From contig OX326961.1 in assembly GCA_946800325.1 (NCBI GenBank), forward strand, positions 15,064,215 to 15,128,214: 64,000 bases of DNA. Reading direction: 5' to 3'. Origin of the DNA: Luzula sylvatica (taxonomy: Eukaryota > Streptophyta > Magnoliopsida > Poales > Juncaceae). Both the position numbers and the translations under genes were made by a program. The notes under the pieces were generated by a model. The model did no database searches and was not told where the DNA came from. It saw only the letters and a program-made list of their open reading frames with translations. Positions 1-13,737 of this stretch are shown in pieces (within the stretch, counting starts at the first letter, position 1; every line of letters starts with the position of its first letter).

Positions 1-72
<72 letters not shown>
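1..72. repeat. (AT)n dinucleotide microsatellite
   Basis: An uninterrupted AT run starts at the window edge and continues to about position 72, so its full length is unknown. It lies inside the CACTA-like segment. The next 100 bases are A-rich with repeated ACAAATAAT-type words. Confidence 0.95.
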
Positions 73-75
<3 letters not shown>

Positions 76-182
76 AAATTCAAAAATAATACAAATAATA
101 CAAATAATATAACAAATATCACAAAATTCAAAAACAGAACCCCCACATAATATCACAAATAATACAAAATAATACAAATATT

Positions 183-560
183 CTAGCAAGAGTGGAAAGA
201 GGGGCGGTGCAGGATGTAATTAATTATACTAAATTAACAAACAGAAATCAACTTTCAAAACAGAATTTAAACTAAAAATGAACAGGATGTAAGAAACCTA
301 AGAGTACTTAAAACTATAAAAAATTTAGAAACCCTAACCTTAACTCTAAAAAATTGAGAAATTATACCTTCATCTAGCAAGAGTAGAAAGAGGGGCGGTG
401 CAGGGGGCTGTGCAGCACACTCAAAGTCGCCGTCGCCAGTCACCAGTCACCAGTCGCGAGAGGAGAGGAGAAGTCGCCGTCGCCGTCGCCGTCACCAGTC
501 GCGAGAGGAGAAGTCGCCGTGGCCGTGGCCGTCACCAGTCGCGGGAGGCGGGGCTGTAGC
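183..560. repeat. Direct and tandem repeats inside the CACTA segment
   Basis: A roughly 33-bp direct repeat containing AGAGGGGCGGTGCAGG occurs near 183 and again near 373, 190 bp apart. It is followed at about 425-550 by tandem GTCGCCGTCGCC / CACCAGTCGCGAGAGGAG units with variable copy number. No gene is evident. The stretch between (215-370) is A-rich with nothing recognisable. Confidence 0.7.
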
Positions 561-699
561 TAGCGGCGGGGCAGGGGTCTATGGAGAAGAGGGGAAAGAG
601 TGGGGGTGCTGTGTGGAGAGGAGGGGAAGAGGGGTGAATGAGTGTAAAGAGAGAGAAAGGGGCCAGCGGGGTTAAGTAATTGTGCACAAACTTCACCGA

Positions 700-1050
700 C
701 GGGATAACATTAGCGACGGGCCGTCGCTTATACTTATCTGCGACGGTCAAACCTTAGCGACGGTCCGTCGGAGATAATTTGAAAATATATGGCGGTTATT
801 TCAACATTTACAAGAGCCTTTAGCGACGGTTTATGAATCTGCGACGGGCCGACGCAACCTATTAGCGACGGTTTATGAATCTGTGATGGGCCAACGCAGA
901 GTATTAGCGACGGTATAAAGCATCAGCGATGGGCCGACGAAAAAATTTTAACATCATCGACGGCCCGTCGCTATTAAAACCATCGGTAATACTCTTCTGC
1001 GACGGACCGTCGCAGAAAGGTTGTTTTATCAGCGACGGGCTGTCGCTGAT
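700..1050. repeat. CACTA subterminal repeats (GCGACGG motif)
   Basis: About ten GCGACGG or inverted CCGTCGC words are spaced through this stretch, several as near-perfect dyads such as GCGACGGGCCGTCGC. Two longer units starting GCGACGGTTTATGAATCTG repeat near 822 and 866. In CACTA elements such subterminal arrays bind the transposase; that role here is inferred from position. Confidence 0.7.
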
Positions 1051-1069
1051 ACTCCCATCTGTTGTAGTG

Positions 1070-1128
1070 AATTAGTTAGTTTGTTAGTTAGTTAGTTAGT
1101 TATCCAGTAGTTATTTAGTCAGTCAGTC

Positions 1129-1165
<37 letters not shown>

Positions 1166-1500
1166 ATATGTATATAAGAAGGAAGTTAGTTCGTTAAATA
1201 GTTAGTTAGTTAGTTAGTTATCTATTTGTTAGTTTGTTTGTTTGTTAGTTAGTTAGTTAGTTAGTTAATAGTTATGTTTGAAGGTAGTTAGTTAGTTAAT
1301 TTGTTCGTTATTTAGTTAGTTAATTAGTTAGTTATTTAGTTAGTTAGCTAGTAGTTAGTAAATTAGTTAGTTAGTTAGTGGGTATGTAGGAAGGTTGGTA
1401 GTTAGTTAGTTAGTAATCCAGTTAGTTAGTTACTTAGCTAGTTAGTCAATTAGATAGTTTGTAGGTATGTAGGATGGTAGTTAGTTAGTTAGATAGTTAA

Positions 1501-1531
<31 letters not shown>

Positions 1532-1720
1532 TCAAGTAGTTGGTTAGTTAGTTAACTAGTTAGTTATTTGGATAGTTAGTTAGTTAGTTAGTTAGCCAGT
1601 AGTTAGTTTGTTAGTTATTTAACGGGCATGTAGGAAGGTAGTAAGTTAGCTAGTTAGTAGGTATGCAGGAATATCGTTAGTTAGTTAGTTAGTTACTTAG
1701 ATAGTTAGTCAGTTAGTTAA

Positions 1721-1757
<37 letters not shown>

Positions 1758-2268
1758 AAGTTAGTTAGTTAGTTAGTTAGTTAGTTAATTTTCAGTTATT
1801 TAGTTAGTTAGTTAGTTAGCTAGTAGTTAGTTAGTTAGTTAGTCAGTTAGATAGTTAGTGGGTATGTAGGAAGGTAATTAGTAAGTTAGCTAGTTAATTA
1901 GTTAGTTAGTCAGTTAGTATGTTAGTCAATAAGTATGTAGGAAGTTAGTTAGTTAGTTAGTGGGTTTGTAGGTAGGTAGTTAGGTAGTTAGTTTGTTAGT
2001 TAATTAATAGGTATGTATGACGGTAGTTAGTTAGTTAGTTTGTTTGTTAATTAGTTTGTTAATTAGTTAGTTATCTATTAGTTAGTTAGTTAGTTAGTTC
2101 GTTAGTTAGTTAGTTACTTAGTTAGTTAGTGAGCTAGTAGTTAATTAGTTAACAAGTTAGTTAGTTAATCAGTTAGTTTCTTAGTTAGCTAGTAGTTAGT
2201 TAGTTAGTTATTTAGTTAGTTAGTTCGTTAGTTAGTTCGTTAGTAATCTGGTAGTTAGTTAGTAAGTC

Positions 2269-2341
<73 letters not shown>

Positions 2342-3600
2342 CCAATTAGTTAGTTAGTTAGTTAGTTATTTAGTTAGTTAGGTTGTTAGTTAAATCGTTA
2401 GTAAGTTAGTTAGTTAATATGTATGTAAGAAGGTAGTTAATTGTTTAGTTAGATAGTCAGTTAGTCAGCAAGTTAGTTAGTTAGTTAGTTAGTTATCTAG
2501 TAGTTAGTCAACTAGTTAGTTAGTTAGTCAACTAGTTAGTTAGTTAGTTAGTTAGCTAGCTAGTAGTTAGCTAGTAGTTAGTTAGTGAGTTAGCTAGTTA
2601 GTTAGTTATTTAGTGGGTATGTAGGAAGGTAGTTAGTTAATAAGTTAGTTATTTAGTTAGTCAATTGGTTAGTTAGTTAGTCAGTTAGTTACTTAGTTAG
2701 TTAGCTGGTTAGCTAGTAGTCAGTTAGTTCGTTAGTTAGTTATTTAGTGAGTTAGTTAGTCAGGTAGTTATTTAGTTAGTTAGTTAATATGTATGTAGAA
2801 GGTAGTTAGTTCGTTAGATAGTTAGTTAAATAGTTAGTTAGTTAGTTAGTTAGTTAGCTAGATAGTTAGTTATCTATTTGGTAGCTAGTTAAATAGTTAG
2901 TTATTCAGTTAATTAGTTACTTAGTTAGCTAGTAGTTAGTTAGATAGTTAGTTAGTTAGCTAGTTAGTTTGTTAGTGGGTATGTAGGCAGGTAGTTAGTT
3001 AGTTAGTTAGTTAGTGGGTATGTAGGAAGGTAGTTAGTTAGTTAGTGGGTATGTAGGAAGGTAGTTTGTTAGTTAGTTAGCTAGTTAATTAGTTAGTTAG
3101 TTAAAAGGTATGTAGGAAGATAGTTAGTTAGTTAGGTAGTTAGTTAGTGAGTTAGTTAATTAGTTAGTTAGTTAGTTAGTTAGTGGGTTTGTAGGAAGGT
3201 AGTTAGGTAATTAGTTAGTTAGGTAGTTAGTTGGCTAGTTAGTTAGTTAGTTAATTAGTTAGTTAGTGAGCTAGTAGTTCGTTAGTAAGTTAGTTAGTTA
3301 GTTAGTCAATCAGTTAGTTAGTTAGTTAGCTAGTAGTTATCTAGTTAATTAGCTTGTTAGATAGTCAGTTAGTTAATTCGTTAGTTAGTTAGTTTGTTAG
3401 TTAATATGCATATAAGAAGGTAGTAAGTTTCTTAGTTAAATAGTTAGTTAGTTAATTAGTTTGTTTGTTAGTTAGTTAGTTATCTATTAGTAAGTTAATT
3501 AGTTAGTTAGTTAGTTAGTTTGTTTGTTAGTTAGTTTGTTAATATGTATATAAGAAGGAAGTTAGTTAGTTAAATTGTTAGTTAGTTAGTTAGTTATCTA

Positions 3601-3632
<32 letters not shown>

Positions 3633-3678
3633 GTAGTTATTAAGTTAGTTAGTTAGTTAGTTAGTTAGCTAGTAGTTT
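1070..3678 (+). repeat. Tetranucleotide array, TTAG on plus strand (block 1)
   Basis: Imperfect (TTAG)n with single-base variants (TCAG, CTAG, TTAA, TTCG) and embedded islands such as GGGTATGTAGGAAGGTAG and ATATGTATATAAGAAGG. Because four is not a multiple of three, TAG recurs in every frame, so no ORF can exist here. Nothing else is seen. Confidence 0.97.
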
Positions 3679-4279
3679 GTTAGTTAACTAACTGATTAAC
3701 AAACTAACTTACTAACTAACTAACTATCTACTAGCTCACTAACTAACTAAGTAACTAACTAACTAGCTGACTAACTAACTAACTAACTGATTAACGAACT
3801 AATTAACCAACTAACTAACTAACTAACCACTAGCTTACTAACTATTTAACTAACTAACTAACTTACTGACTAACTACCTTCGTACATACCTATTAACTAA
3901 CTAATTAACCAACTACCAAACTTACTAATTAACTAACTACCTTCCTACAAACCTAATAACTAACCAACTAACTAATTAAGTAACAAACTAACTAACTAAC
4001 TGACTATTTTCCTACATACCTAATAACTAACTAACTTACTAACTATCAAATTAACTAACTAACTGCCTACCTACCTTCCTACACACCCACTAACTAACTA
4101 ACTAAATAACTAACTAACAAACTACTAGCTAACTAACTAACTAACAAACAAACTAACTAAATAACTAACTAATTGACTAACTAACGAACTAAGTAACTAA
4201 CTAACTAATAGATAACTAACTAACTAACAATTTAACTAACTAACTTCCTTCTTATATACATATTAACAAACTAACAAAC

Positions 4280-4314
<35 letters not shown>

Positions 4315-4465
4315 TTAACTAAATAGCTACCTTCCTACATACCCACTAACTAATTAATTTAGTAACTAACTAACTAATTATCTAACTAACTAGCTAACTA
4401 ACCTACAAACTAACTACCTTCCAACATACCTATTCACTAACTAACTAACTAACTAACTAACTTGA

Positions 4466-4508
<43 letters not shown>

Positions 4509-4556
4509 TTAACTAACTATATAACTATCTAACTAACTACCTTCTTACATAAATAT

Positions 4557-4595
<39 letters not shown>

Positions 4596-5246
4596 TTAAC
4601 TAACAACCTAACTAACTAACTAACTAACTGACTAACTAACTAACTAACTAACTACCTTCCTACATACCCACCAACTAACTAATTATTTACCTTTTTATTT
4701 AACTTAACTAACTAACAATCTTCTTATATATATATTAACTAACTAACTAACCACCTAACTAACTAACTAACTAACTAAGTAATTAGCTAACTGACTAACT
4801 AACTAGCTACCTTCCTACATATACCCACTACCTAACTAATTTACTAACTAACTCACTAACTAACTAACTAATTAACTAACTAACAACTAGCAAACTAACT
4901 AACTAACTTACTAATCACCTTTCTACATACATATTAACAAACTAACTAACTAATTAACTAACTAACTAACTACTAGATAACTAACTAACTTACTTTCTAA
5001 CCAACTAACTACATACCCCCTAACTAACTATCTAATTAACTAACTAATTAACTACATAACTAACTAACTGACCACTAGCTAAGTAGCTAACTAACTAACT
5101 AACTAACTAACTACCTACCTTCCTGCATACCCATTATTTAACTAACTAAATAACTAACTAACTACTGGCTGACTAACTAACTAACTAACTAACTAAATAA
5201 CTAACTAATTGAATAACTAACTAACTAACTAAGTAACAAATAGATT

Positions 5247-5280
<34 letters not shown>

Positions 5281-5826
5281 AAATAGATAACCAACTAACT
5301 AACTAACTTCCTTCTTATATACATATTAACTAACTAACTAACTAACAAACTAACTAACTAATTAACTAACTAAGTAACTAGCTAGCTACCTTCCTACATA
5401 CCCACTAACTAATTAATTTACAAACTAACTAACTAACTAATTAACAAACTAACTAGCTAACTTACTACTAGTTAACTAACCGACTAACTAACTACCTTCC
5501 AACATACCTATTAAATAACTAACTAACTAACTAAATAACTACTAGATAACTATTTAATTAACTACCTTCTTACATAAATACTAACTAACTAACTAACTAA
5601 TTAACTAACAACCTAACTAACTAACTAACTAACTAACTAATTAACTAATTAACTAACTAAGTACCTTCGTACATACCCACTAACTAACAAACTAACTAAC
5701 TAACTGACTAGCCAACTAACTAACTAGCTATCTTCCCACATACCCACTAACTAACTAACTAACTAACAAACATACAAACTACATACCCACTAACTAACTA
5801 ACTAACTAACAAATTAACAAACAAAT

Positions 5827-5858
<32 letters not shown>

Positions 5859-6988
5859 AAATGACTAGCTAACTAGCTAGCTAGCTAGCTAGTTGACTAA
5901 CTAACTAACTAACTACCTACCTTCATGCATACCCACTAACTAACTAACTAACTAACGAACTAATTAACTAACTAATTATCTAACTAACTAACTAACTAAC
6001 TATCTGACTAACTGACTACTTGCTAACTAACTAACTAATTAACTAACTAACTAACTAATTAACTGACTAACTAACTAACTAATTAACTAACTAACTAACT
6101 AACTAACTAGCCAAATAACTAACTAACTACATACCCACTAACTAACTAACTAACTAGCTAACAAACAAACAATCAAATAATTAGCTAACTGTTTAACTAA
6201 CTAACTAACTAAATAACTAACTAATTAACTAACTAACTACTAGCTAACTAACAAACAAACTAACTGATTAACAAACTAACTTACTAAATAACAAACTAAC
6301 TACTAGCTCACTAACTAACTATCTAACTAACTAACTAACTAACTAACTAATTAACGAATTAACTAACTAACTAACTAACTAACCACTAGCTAACTAACTA
6401 ACTAACTAACTAATTAACTAACTTACTAACTAACTACCTTCATACATACCTATTAACTAACTAATTAACTAACTACCAAACTTACTAATTAACTAACTAC
6501 CTTCCTACAAACCTACTGACTAACCAACTAACTAATTAAGTAACTAACTAACTAACTAACAAACTATTTTCGTACATACCTATTAACTAACTAAGTAACT
6601 AATTAACTAACTAATTAACTAACTAAATAACTAACTAACAAACTACTAGCTAACTAACTAACTAACTAACTAAATAACTAAATTATTGACTAACTAACTA
6701 ACTAAGTAACTAACAAATAGATAACTAACTAACTAACAATTTAACTAACTAACTTCCTTCTTATATACATATTAACAAACTAACAAACAAAGAAACTAAG
6801 TAACTAACTAATTAACTAACTAACTAACTAACTAGCTACATTCCTACATACCCACTAACTAATTAATTTACAAACTAACTAACTAATTAACTAACTAACT
6901 AGCTAACTTACTACTAGCTAACTAACCGACTAACTAATTACCTTCCAACATACCTAGTCACTAACTAACTAACTAACTAACTATTAGA

Positions 6989-7034
<46 letters not shown>

Positions 7035-7980
7035 ACTATCTAACTAACTACATTCTTACATAAATATTAACTAACTAACTTACAAACTAACTAACTGACT
7101 AATTAACTAAAAACCTAACTAGCTATCTAACTAACTAACTAACTAATTGACTAACTAACTAACTACCTTCCTACATACCCACTAACTAACTAACTACCTA
7201 ACTAACTAACTAACTATTTACCTTTTTATTTAACTTAACTAACTAACAACCATCTTATATACATATTAACTAACTAACTAACCAACTAACTAGCTAACTA
7301 ACTAACCAACTAACTAGCTAATTAACTAACTGACTAACTAACTAGTTACCTTCCTACATATACCCACTACCTAACCAATTTACTAACTAACTCACTAACT
7401 AACTAACTAATTAACTAACTAACTATATAACAACTAGCAAACTAACTAACTAACTACCTTTCTACATACATATTAACTAACTAACTAACTAATTAACTAA
7501 CTAACTTACTACTAGATAACTAACTAACTTACTAACTAACCATCTAACTACATACCCAATAACTAACTAACTAATTAACTACATAACTAACTAACTGACT
7601 ACTAGCTAAGTAGCTAGCTAACTAACTAACTAACTACATACCTTCCTGCATACCCATGAACTAACTAACAAAATAAGTAACTAACTAACTAAATAATAAA
7701 CTAATTGACTAACTAACTAACTAACTAACTAACTAATAGATAACTAACTAACTAACTAACTATCTATTTAACTAAATAACTTCCTTCTTATATACATATT
7801 AACTAACTAACTAACTGACTAACTAACTAATTAACTAACTAACCAACTAGCTAGCTACCTTCCTACATACCCACTAACTAATTAATTTACTAACTAACTA
7901 ACTAACAAATTAACTAACTAGCTAGCTAACTTACTACTAGCTAACTAACCGACTAACTAACTACCTTCCAACGTACCTAT

Positions 7981-8018
<38 letters not shown>

Positions 8019-8530
8019 CTAGATAACTAACAAACTAACCAACTAACTAATTAACTACCTATCTAACTATCTAACTAACTACCTTCTTACATAAATATTA
8101 ACTAACTAACTAACTAACAAACAAACAAACTAACTAACTAACTAACTATGTACCTTCGTACATACCCACTAAGTAACTAACTAACTAACTAACTAACTAG
8201 CCAACTAACTAACTAACTACCTTCCTACATACCCACTATCTAACTAACTAACTAACTAACAAACTAATTAACAGACTAATTAACTAACTATTTAACTAAC
8301 TAACTAACTACTAGCTAACTAACTAATTAACTATCTAACTTACTAATTAACTAACTAACTACTATCTAACTAAGTAACTAACTAACTGATAAACTAACTA
8401 ACTAACTAACTAGCCAAATAACTAACTAACAAACTAACTAACTAACTAACTACATAACAACTAACTAACTGACTAACTAACAAATTAACTAACTAACAAA
8501 CTAATGACTAGCTAACTAGCTAGCTAGCTG

Positions 8531-8562
<32 letters not shown>

Positions 8563-8690
8563 CCTTCATGAATACCCACTAACTAACTAACGAACTAATT
8601 AACTAACTAATTATCTAACAAATTAACTAACTAATTATATGACAAACTAACTACTAGCTAATTAACTAACTAACTTACTAACTTACTAAT

Positions 8691-8724
<34 letters not shown>

Positions 8725-8755
8725 CTAGCTAACTGACTAACTAATTAACTAAAAA
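3679..8755 (-). repeat. Tetranucleotide array, CTAA on plus strand (block 2, inverted)
   Basis: This is the same array as block 1 but inverted: the islands appear as their complements (CTACCTTCCTACATACCCAC, CTTCCTTCTTATATACATAT). The boundary with block 1 is a perfect 14-bp palindrome at 3679-3692. Two copies of a T-rich anchor island occur near 4680-4735 and 7205-7250. No gene. Confidence 0.97.
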
Positions 8756-9163
8756 ACTTTGTTAGTTAGTTATTTAGTGAGTTAGTGGGTATGTAGGAAG
8801 GTTGGTAGGTAGTTAGTTAGTTAGTTAATTGGTTACTTAGTTAGTTAGTTAGTTAATAGGTATGTACGAAAATAGTTTGTTAGTTAGTTAGTTAGTTACT
8901 TAATTAGTTAGTTGGTTAGTTAGTGGGTTTGTAGGAAGGTTGTTAGTTAATTAGTAAGTTAGGTAGTTAGTTAATTAGTTAGTTAATAGGTATGTATGAA
9001 GGTAGTTAGTTAGTAAGTTAGTTAATTAGTTAGTTAGTTAGTTAGTTAGTTAGCTAGTGGTTACTTAGTTAGTTAGTTAGTTAGTTAGTTCGTTAATTAG
9101 TTAGTTAGTTAGTTAGCTAGTTAGTTAGTTAGTTCGTTAGTCAGTGGGTATGTACGAAGGTAC

Positions 9164-9199
<36 letters not shown>

Positions 9200-9286
9200 G
9201 TTGTTAGTTAAATAGTTAGTTAGTTAGTTAGTTAGTTAATATTTATGTAAGAAGGTAGTTAGTTAAATAGTTAGATAGTTAAGTAA

Positions 9287-9317
<31 letters not shown>

Positions 9318-9510
9318 TCTAGTAGTTATTTAGTTAGTTAGTTAGTTAGTTAATAGGTATGTTGGAAAGTTGTTAGTTAGTCGGTTAGTTAACTAGTAGT
9401 AAGTTAGCTAGTTAGTTTGTTAATTAGTTAGTTAGTTAGTTAGTTAGTTAGTAAATTAACTAGTTAGTGGGTATGTAGGAAGGTAGCTAGCTAGTTAGTT
9501 AGTTAGTTAA

Positions 9511-9557
<47 letters not shown>

Positions 9558-10054
9558 ATATGTATATAAGAAGGAAGTTAGTTAGTTAAATAGTTAGTTA
9601 GTTAGTTAGTTATCTATTTGTTAGTTAGTTAGTTAGTTAGTTAGTTAGTCAATTAGTTCGTTATTTAGTTAGTTAGTTAGTTAGTTAGTTAGTCAGTCAG
9701 TAGTTAGTTAGTTATTTTGTTAGTTAAATAATGGGTATGCAGGAAGGTAGGTAGTTAGTTAGTTAGTTAGTTAGCTACTTAGCTAGTGGTCAGTTAGTTA
9801 GTTATGTAGTCAATTAGTTATTTAATTAGTTAGTTAGTTAGTGGGTATGTAGTTAGTTGGTTAGTTAGTAAGTTAGTTAGTTATCTAGTAGTTAGTTAGT
9901 TAGTTAATTAGTTAGTTAGTTAGTTCATATGTATGTTGAAAGATGGTCAGTTAGTTAGTTAGTTAGTTTGCTAGTTGTTAGTTTGTTAATTAGTTAGTTA
10001 GTGAGTTAGTTAGTAAATTAGTTAGGTAGTGGGTATATGTAGGAAGGTAGCTAA

Positions 10055-10096
<42 letters not shown>

Positions 10097-10214
10097 GGTC
10101 AGTTAGTTAGTTAATATGTACATAAGATGGTTGTTAGTTAGTTAAGTTAAATAAAAAGGTAAATAATTAGTGAGTTAGTTTGGTAGTTAGTTAGTTAGGG
10201 GGTATGTAGGAAGG

Positions 10215-10264
<50 letters not shown>

Positions 10265-11343
10265 ATTAGTTAGTCAGTTAGTTAGTTAGTTAGTTAATAT
10301 TTATGTAAGAAGGTAGTTAGTTAGATAGTTAGATAGTTAGTTAATTAGTTAGTTAGTTAGTTATCTAGTAGTTAGTTAGTTAGTTAGGTAGTTAGTTAGT
10401 GAATATGTATGTTCGAAGGAAGTTAGTTAGTCGGTTAGTTAGCTAGTAGTAAGTTATCTAGTTAGTTAGTTAATTAAATAGTTAGTTAGTTAGTAAATTA
10501 ATTAGTTATTGGGTATGTAGGAAGGTAGCTAGTTAGTTAGTTAGTTAATTAGTTAGTTAGTTAGTTTGTTTGTTAGTTAGTTAGTTAATATGTATATAAG
10601 AAGGAAGTTAGTTAGTTAAATTGTTATATAGTTAGTTAGTTATCTATTAGTTACTTAGTTAGTTAGTTAGTCAATTAGTTTGCTTTTTAGTTAGTTAGTT
10701 AGTTAGTTAGCTAGTAGTTTGTTAGTTTGTTATTTAGTTAGTTAGTTAGTTAGTGGGTATGTAGGAACGTAGGTAGTTAGTTAGTTAGTTAGTTAATTAG
10801 TTAGTTAGTTAGTTAGTTAGTTAATAGGTATGAAAGAAAATTGTTAGTTAGTTAGTTAGTTAGTTACTTAATTAGTTAGTTGTTTAGTTAGCGGGTTTGT
10901 AGGAAGGTAGTTAGTTAATTAGTAAGTTAGGTAGTTAGTTAATTAGTTAGTTAATAGGTATGTATGAAGGTAGTTAGTTACTAAGTTAGTTAATTAGTTA
11001 GTTAGTTAGTTAGTTAATTAGTTAGTTAGTTAGTTAGTTAGTTCATTAATTCGTTAGTTAGTTAGTTAGTTAGCTAGTTAGTTAGTTACTTAGTTAGTTA
11101 GTGAGCTAGTAGTTAGTGTGTTAGTTAATAAGTTAGTTTGTTAATCAGTTAGTTAGTATGTTAGTTAGCTAGTAGTTAGTTAGTTAATTAGTTAGTTATT
11201 CAGTTAGTTAGTTAGTTAGTTAAACAATTGGCTAATTAGTTTGTTTGTTTGTTTGTTAGTTAGTTAGTTAGTTAGTTAGTGGGTTTGTAGTTAGTTAGTT
11301 AGTAAGTTAGTTAGTAAGTTACTGAGTTAGTTAGTTATTTGGC

Positions 11344-11399
<56 letters not shown>

Positions 11400-11642
11400 C
11401 AGCTTGATAGCTAGTAGTTAGTTAGTCAGTTAGTTAGTTAGTTAATTAGTTAGATAATTAGTTAGTTAATTAGTTCGTTCGTTAGTTAGTTAGTTAGTGG
11501 GTATGCATGAAGGTAGTTAGTTAGTTAGCTAGCTAGCTAGGTAGTTAGTCATTAGTTAGTTCGTTAATTAGTTAATTAGTCAGTTAATTAGTTAGTTAGT
11601 TAGTTAGTTAGTTAATGGGTATGTAGTTTGTTAGTTAGTTAT

Positions 11643-11673
<31 letters not shown>

Positions 11674-11864
11674 TTTGGCTAGTTAGTTAGTCAGTTAGTT
11701 AGTTAGCTAGTAGTTAGTTAGTTAGTTAGATAGTTAGTTAATTAGTTAGTTAGCTAGTAGTTAGTTAGTTAGTTAAATAGTTAGTTAATTAGTTAGTTAA
11801 TTAGTTAGTTAGTGAGTTAGTTAGATAGTGGGTACGTAGGGAAGTAGTTAGTTAGTTAGTTAGC

Positions 11865-11900
<36 letters not shown>

Positions 11901-12339
11901 GGGTATGTACGAAGGTACTTAGTTAGTTAGTTAATTAATTAGTTGGTTAGTTAGTTAGTTAGTTAGTTAGGTTGTTAGTTAATTAGTTAGTTAGTTAGTT
12001 AATATTTATGTAAGAAGGTAGTTGGTTAGATAGTTAGATAGTTAGTTAATTAGTTTGTTTGTTAGTTAGTTAGTTATCTAGTAGTTAGTTAATTAGTTAG
12101 TTAGTTAATAAGTATGTTGGAAGGTAGTTAGTTAATCGGTTAGTCAGCTAGTATTAAGTTAGCAAGTTAGTTAGTTAATTAGTTAGTTAGTTAGTTAGTA
12201 AATTAATTAGTTAGTGGGTATATAGGAAGGTAGGTAGGTAGCTAGTTAGTTAGTTAATTAGTTAGTTAGTTAATTAGTTAATATGTATATAAGAAGGAAG
12301 TTAGTTAGTTAAATAGTTAGTTAGTTAGTTAGTTATCTA

Positions 12340-12395
<56 letters not shown>

Positions 12396-12894
12396 ACAGC
12401 TAGTAGTTAGTTATTTAGTTAGTTAGTTAGTGGGTATGCAGGAAGGTAGGTAGTTAGTTAGTTAGTTAGTTAGTTATGTAGTTAATTAGTTAGTTAATTT
12501 GATAGTTAGTTAGTGGGTATGTAGTTAGTTGGTTAGTTAGTAAGTTAGTTAGTTATCTAGTAGTTAGTTAGTTAGTTAATTAGTTAGTTAGTTAGTTAAT
12601 ATGTATGTAGAAAGGTAGTTAGTTAGTTAGTTTGCTAATAGTTAGGTAGTTAGTTAGTTAGTTTATCAGTTAGTTAGTTAGTGAGTTAGTTAGTAAATTA
12701 GTTAGGTAGTGGGTATATGTAGGATGGTAGCTGGTTAGTTAGTCAGTTAGCTAATTAGTTAGTTAGTTATTTAGTTAGCAAGTTAATTGGTTAGTTAGTT
12801 AGTTAATATGTATATAAGAAGGTTGTTAGTTATTTAAGTTAAATAAAAAGGTAAATAGTTAGGTAGTTAGTTAGTTAGTGGGTATGTAGGAAGG

Positions 12895-12948
<54 letters not shown>

Positions 12949-12957
12949 GTTAGTTAA

Positions 12958-12992
<35 letters not shown>

Positions 12993-13064
12993 ATAGTTAT
13001 GTAAGAAGGTAGTTAGCTCGATAGTTAGATAGTTAGTTAATTAGTCAATTAGTTAGTTATCTAG

Positions 13065-13096
<32 letters not shown>

Positions 13097-13158
13097 GAAT
13101 AGGTATGTTGGAAGGTAGTTAGTTAGTCGGTTAGTTAGCTAGTAGTAAGTTAGCTAGT
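8756..13158 (+). repeat. Tetranucleotide array, TTAG on plus strand (block 3)
   Basis: The array returns to the TTAG orientation after the short junction AAAAAACTTT at 8751-8760. Islands of the ATTTATGTAAGAAGG type occur near 9240, 10301, 12003 and (variant) 12990, giving an order of repeats about 1.0 and 1.7 kb long. Anchor islands lie near 10129 and 12822. No gene. Confidence 0.97.
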
Positions 13159-13567
13159 TGATAAGAGGAAAATAAAGCACCTTTTTGATATCTAATTTGG
13201 GGATTTTAGCCCTTTTGAATCACAACTTTATATATACAATTGTTCATATTTGAGATAACAAGAATATTTCTTCACTAAGTGTGTTTTATTGCTTAATTAC
13301 AGGTTTTAGGTGGAAATTCTCGGCAATCCAAGAGTGTAGTTGCCTTCGTCTCCTCGCGCCGTTAAAATCGATATATCATACCGACCAATTCGGTACACGT
13401 GTGAAGGAGAAGGCAAATAATCATCAACATAAGAGATTGCACCAAACTCTACTCGAAAACCACTCACACAATTGCCACTCTACAGCCCCACCTACCTCAC
13501 CTACCACTCCCAACTACCCTCAATCCTCTCACCCATCTCTCGGCCAATGGGAAAGCCCCAATGACAC

Positions 13568-13576
13568 TATAAATAA
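13568..13576 (+). promoter_or_regulatory. TATA box of the short solo LTR
   Basis: TATAAATAA followed by GACCCC, at the same relative place as CCTATAAATAAGACCCC in the 3' LTR of the nested element. It marks the U3/R promoter; activity is unknown. Confidence 0.6.
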
Positions 13577-13737
13577 GACCCCAAGGCCTATGGGCAGAGT
13601 TACGCTCCTTGAAGCACTTCTTCCCCCCACTTTCTCTCTCTCTCTCTCTCCCTCATTCTCTCTAAGCACTTCCAAGAACTTTCAAGAACCGCTCAAGAAC
13701 CATTCAAGAACTAAATCGAATTCTCAAGTGATTGTTT

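Larger units (their letters stand above)
1..1069. mobile_element. CACTA (En/Spm-type) DNA transposon, right end only
   Basis: The segment ends at 1060-1069 in TGTTGTAGTG, whose reverse complement CACTACAACA is the classic CACTA terminal inverted repeat. Directly inside it, from about 700 to 1050, lie many subterminal copies of a GCGACGG / CCGTCGC motif in both orientations, often paired as hairpins, which is typical of CACTA ends where transposase binds. The tetranucleotide array begins immediately outside, so AAT at 1070-1072 would be one copy of the 3-bp target duplication. The other end and any transposase gene are outside the window. No credible coding region is seen here; the small minus-strand ORF at 532-750 looks like chance. 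The element could equally be a non-autonomous derivative. Confidence 0.68.
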
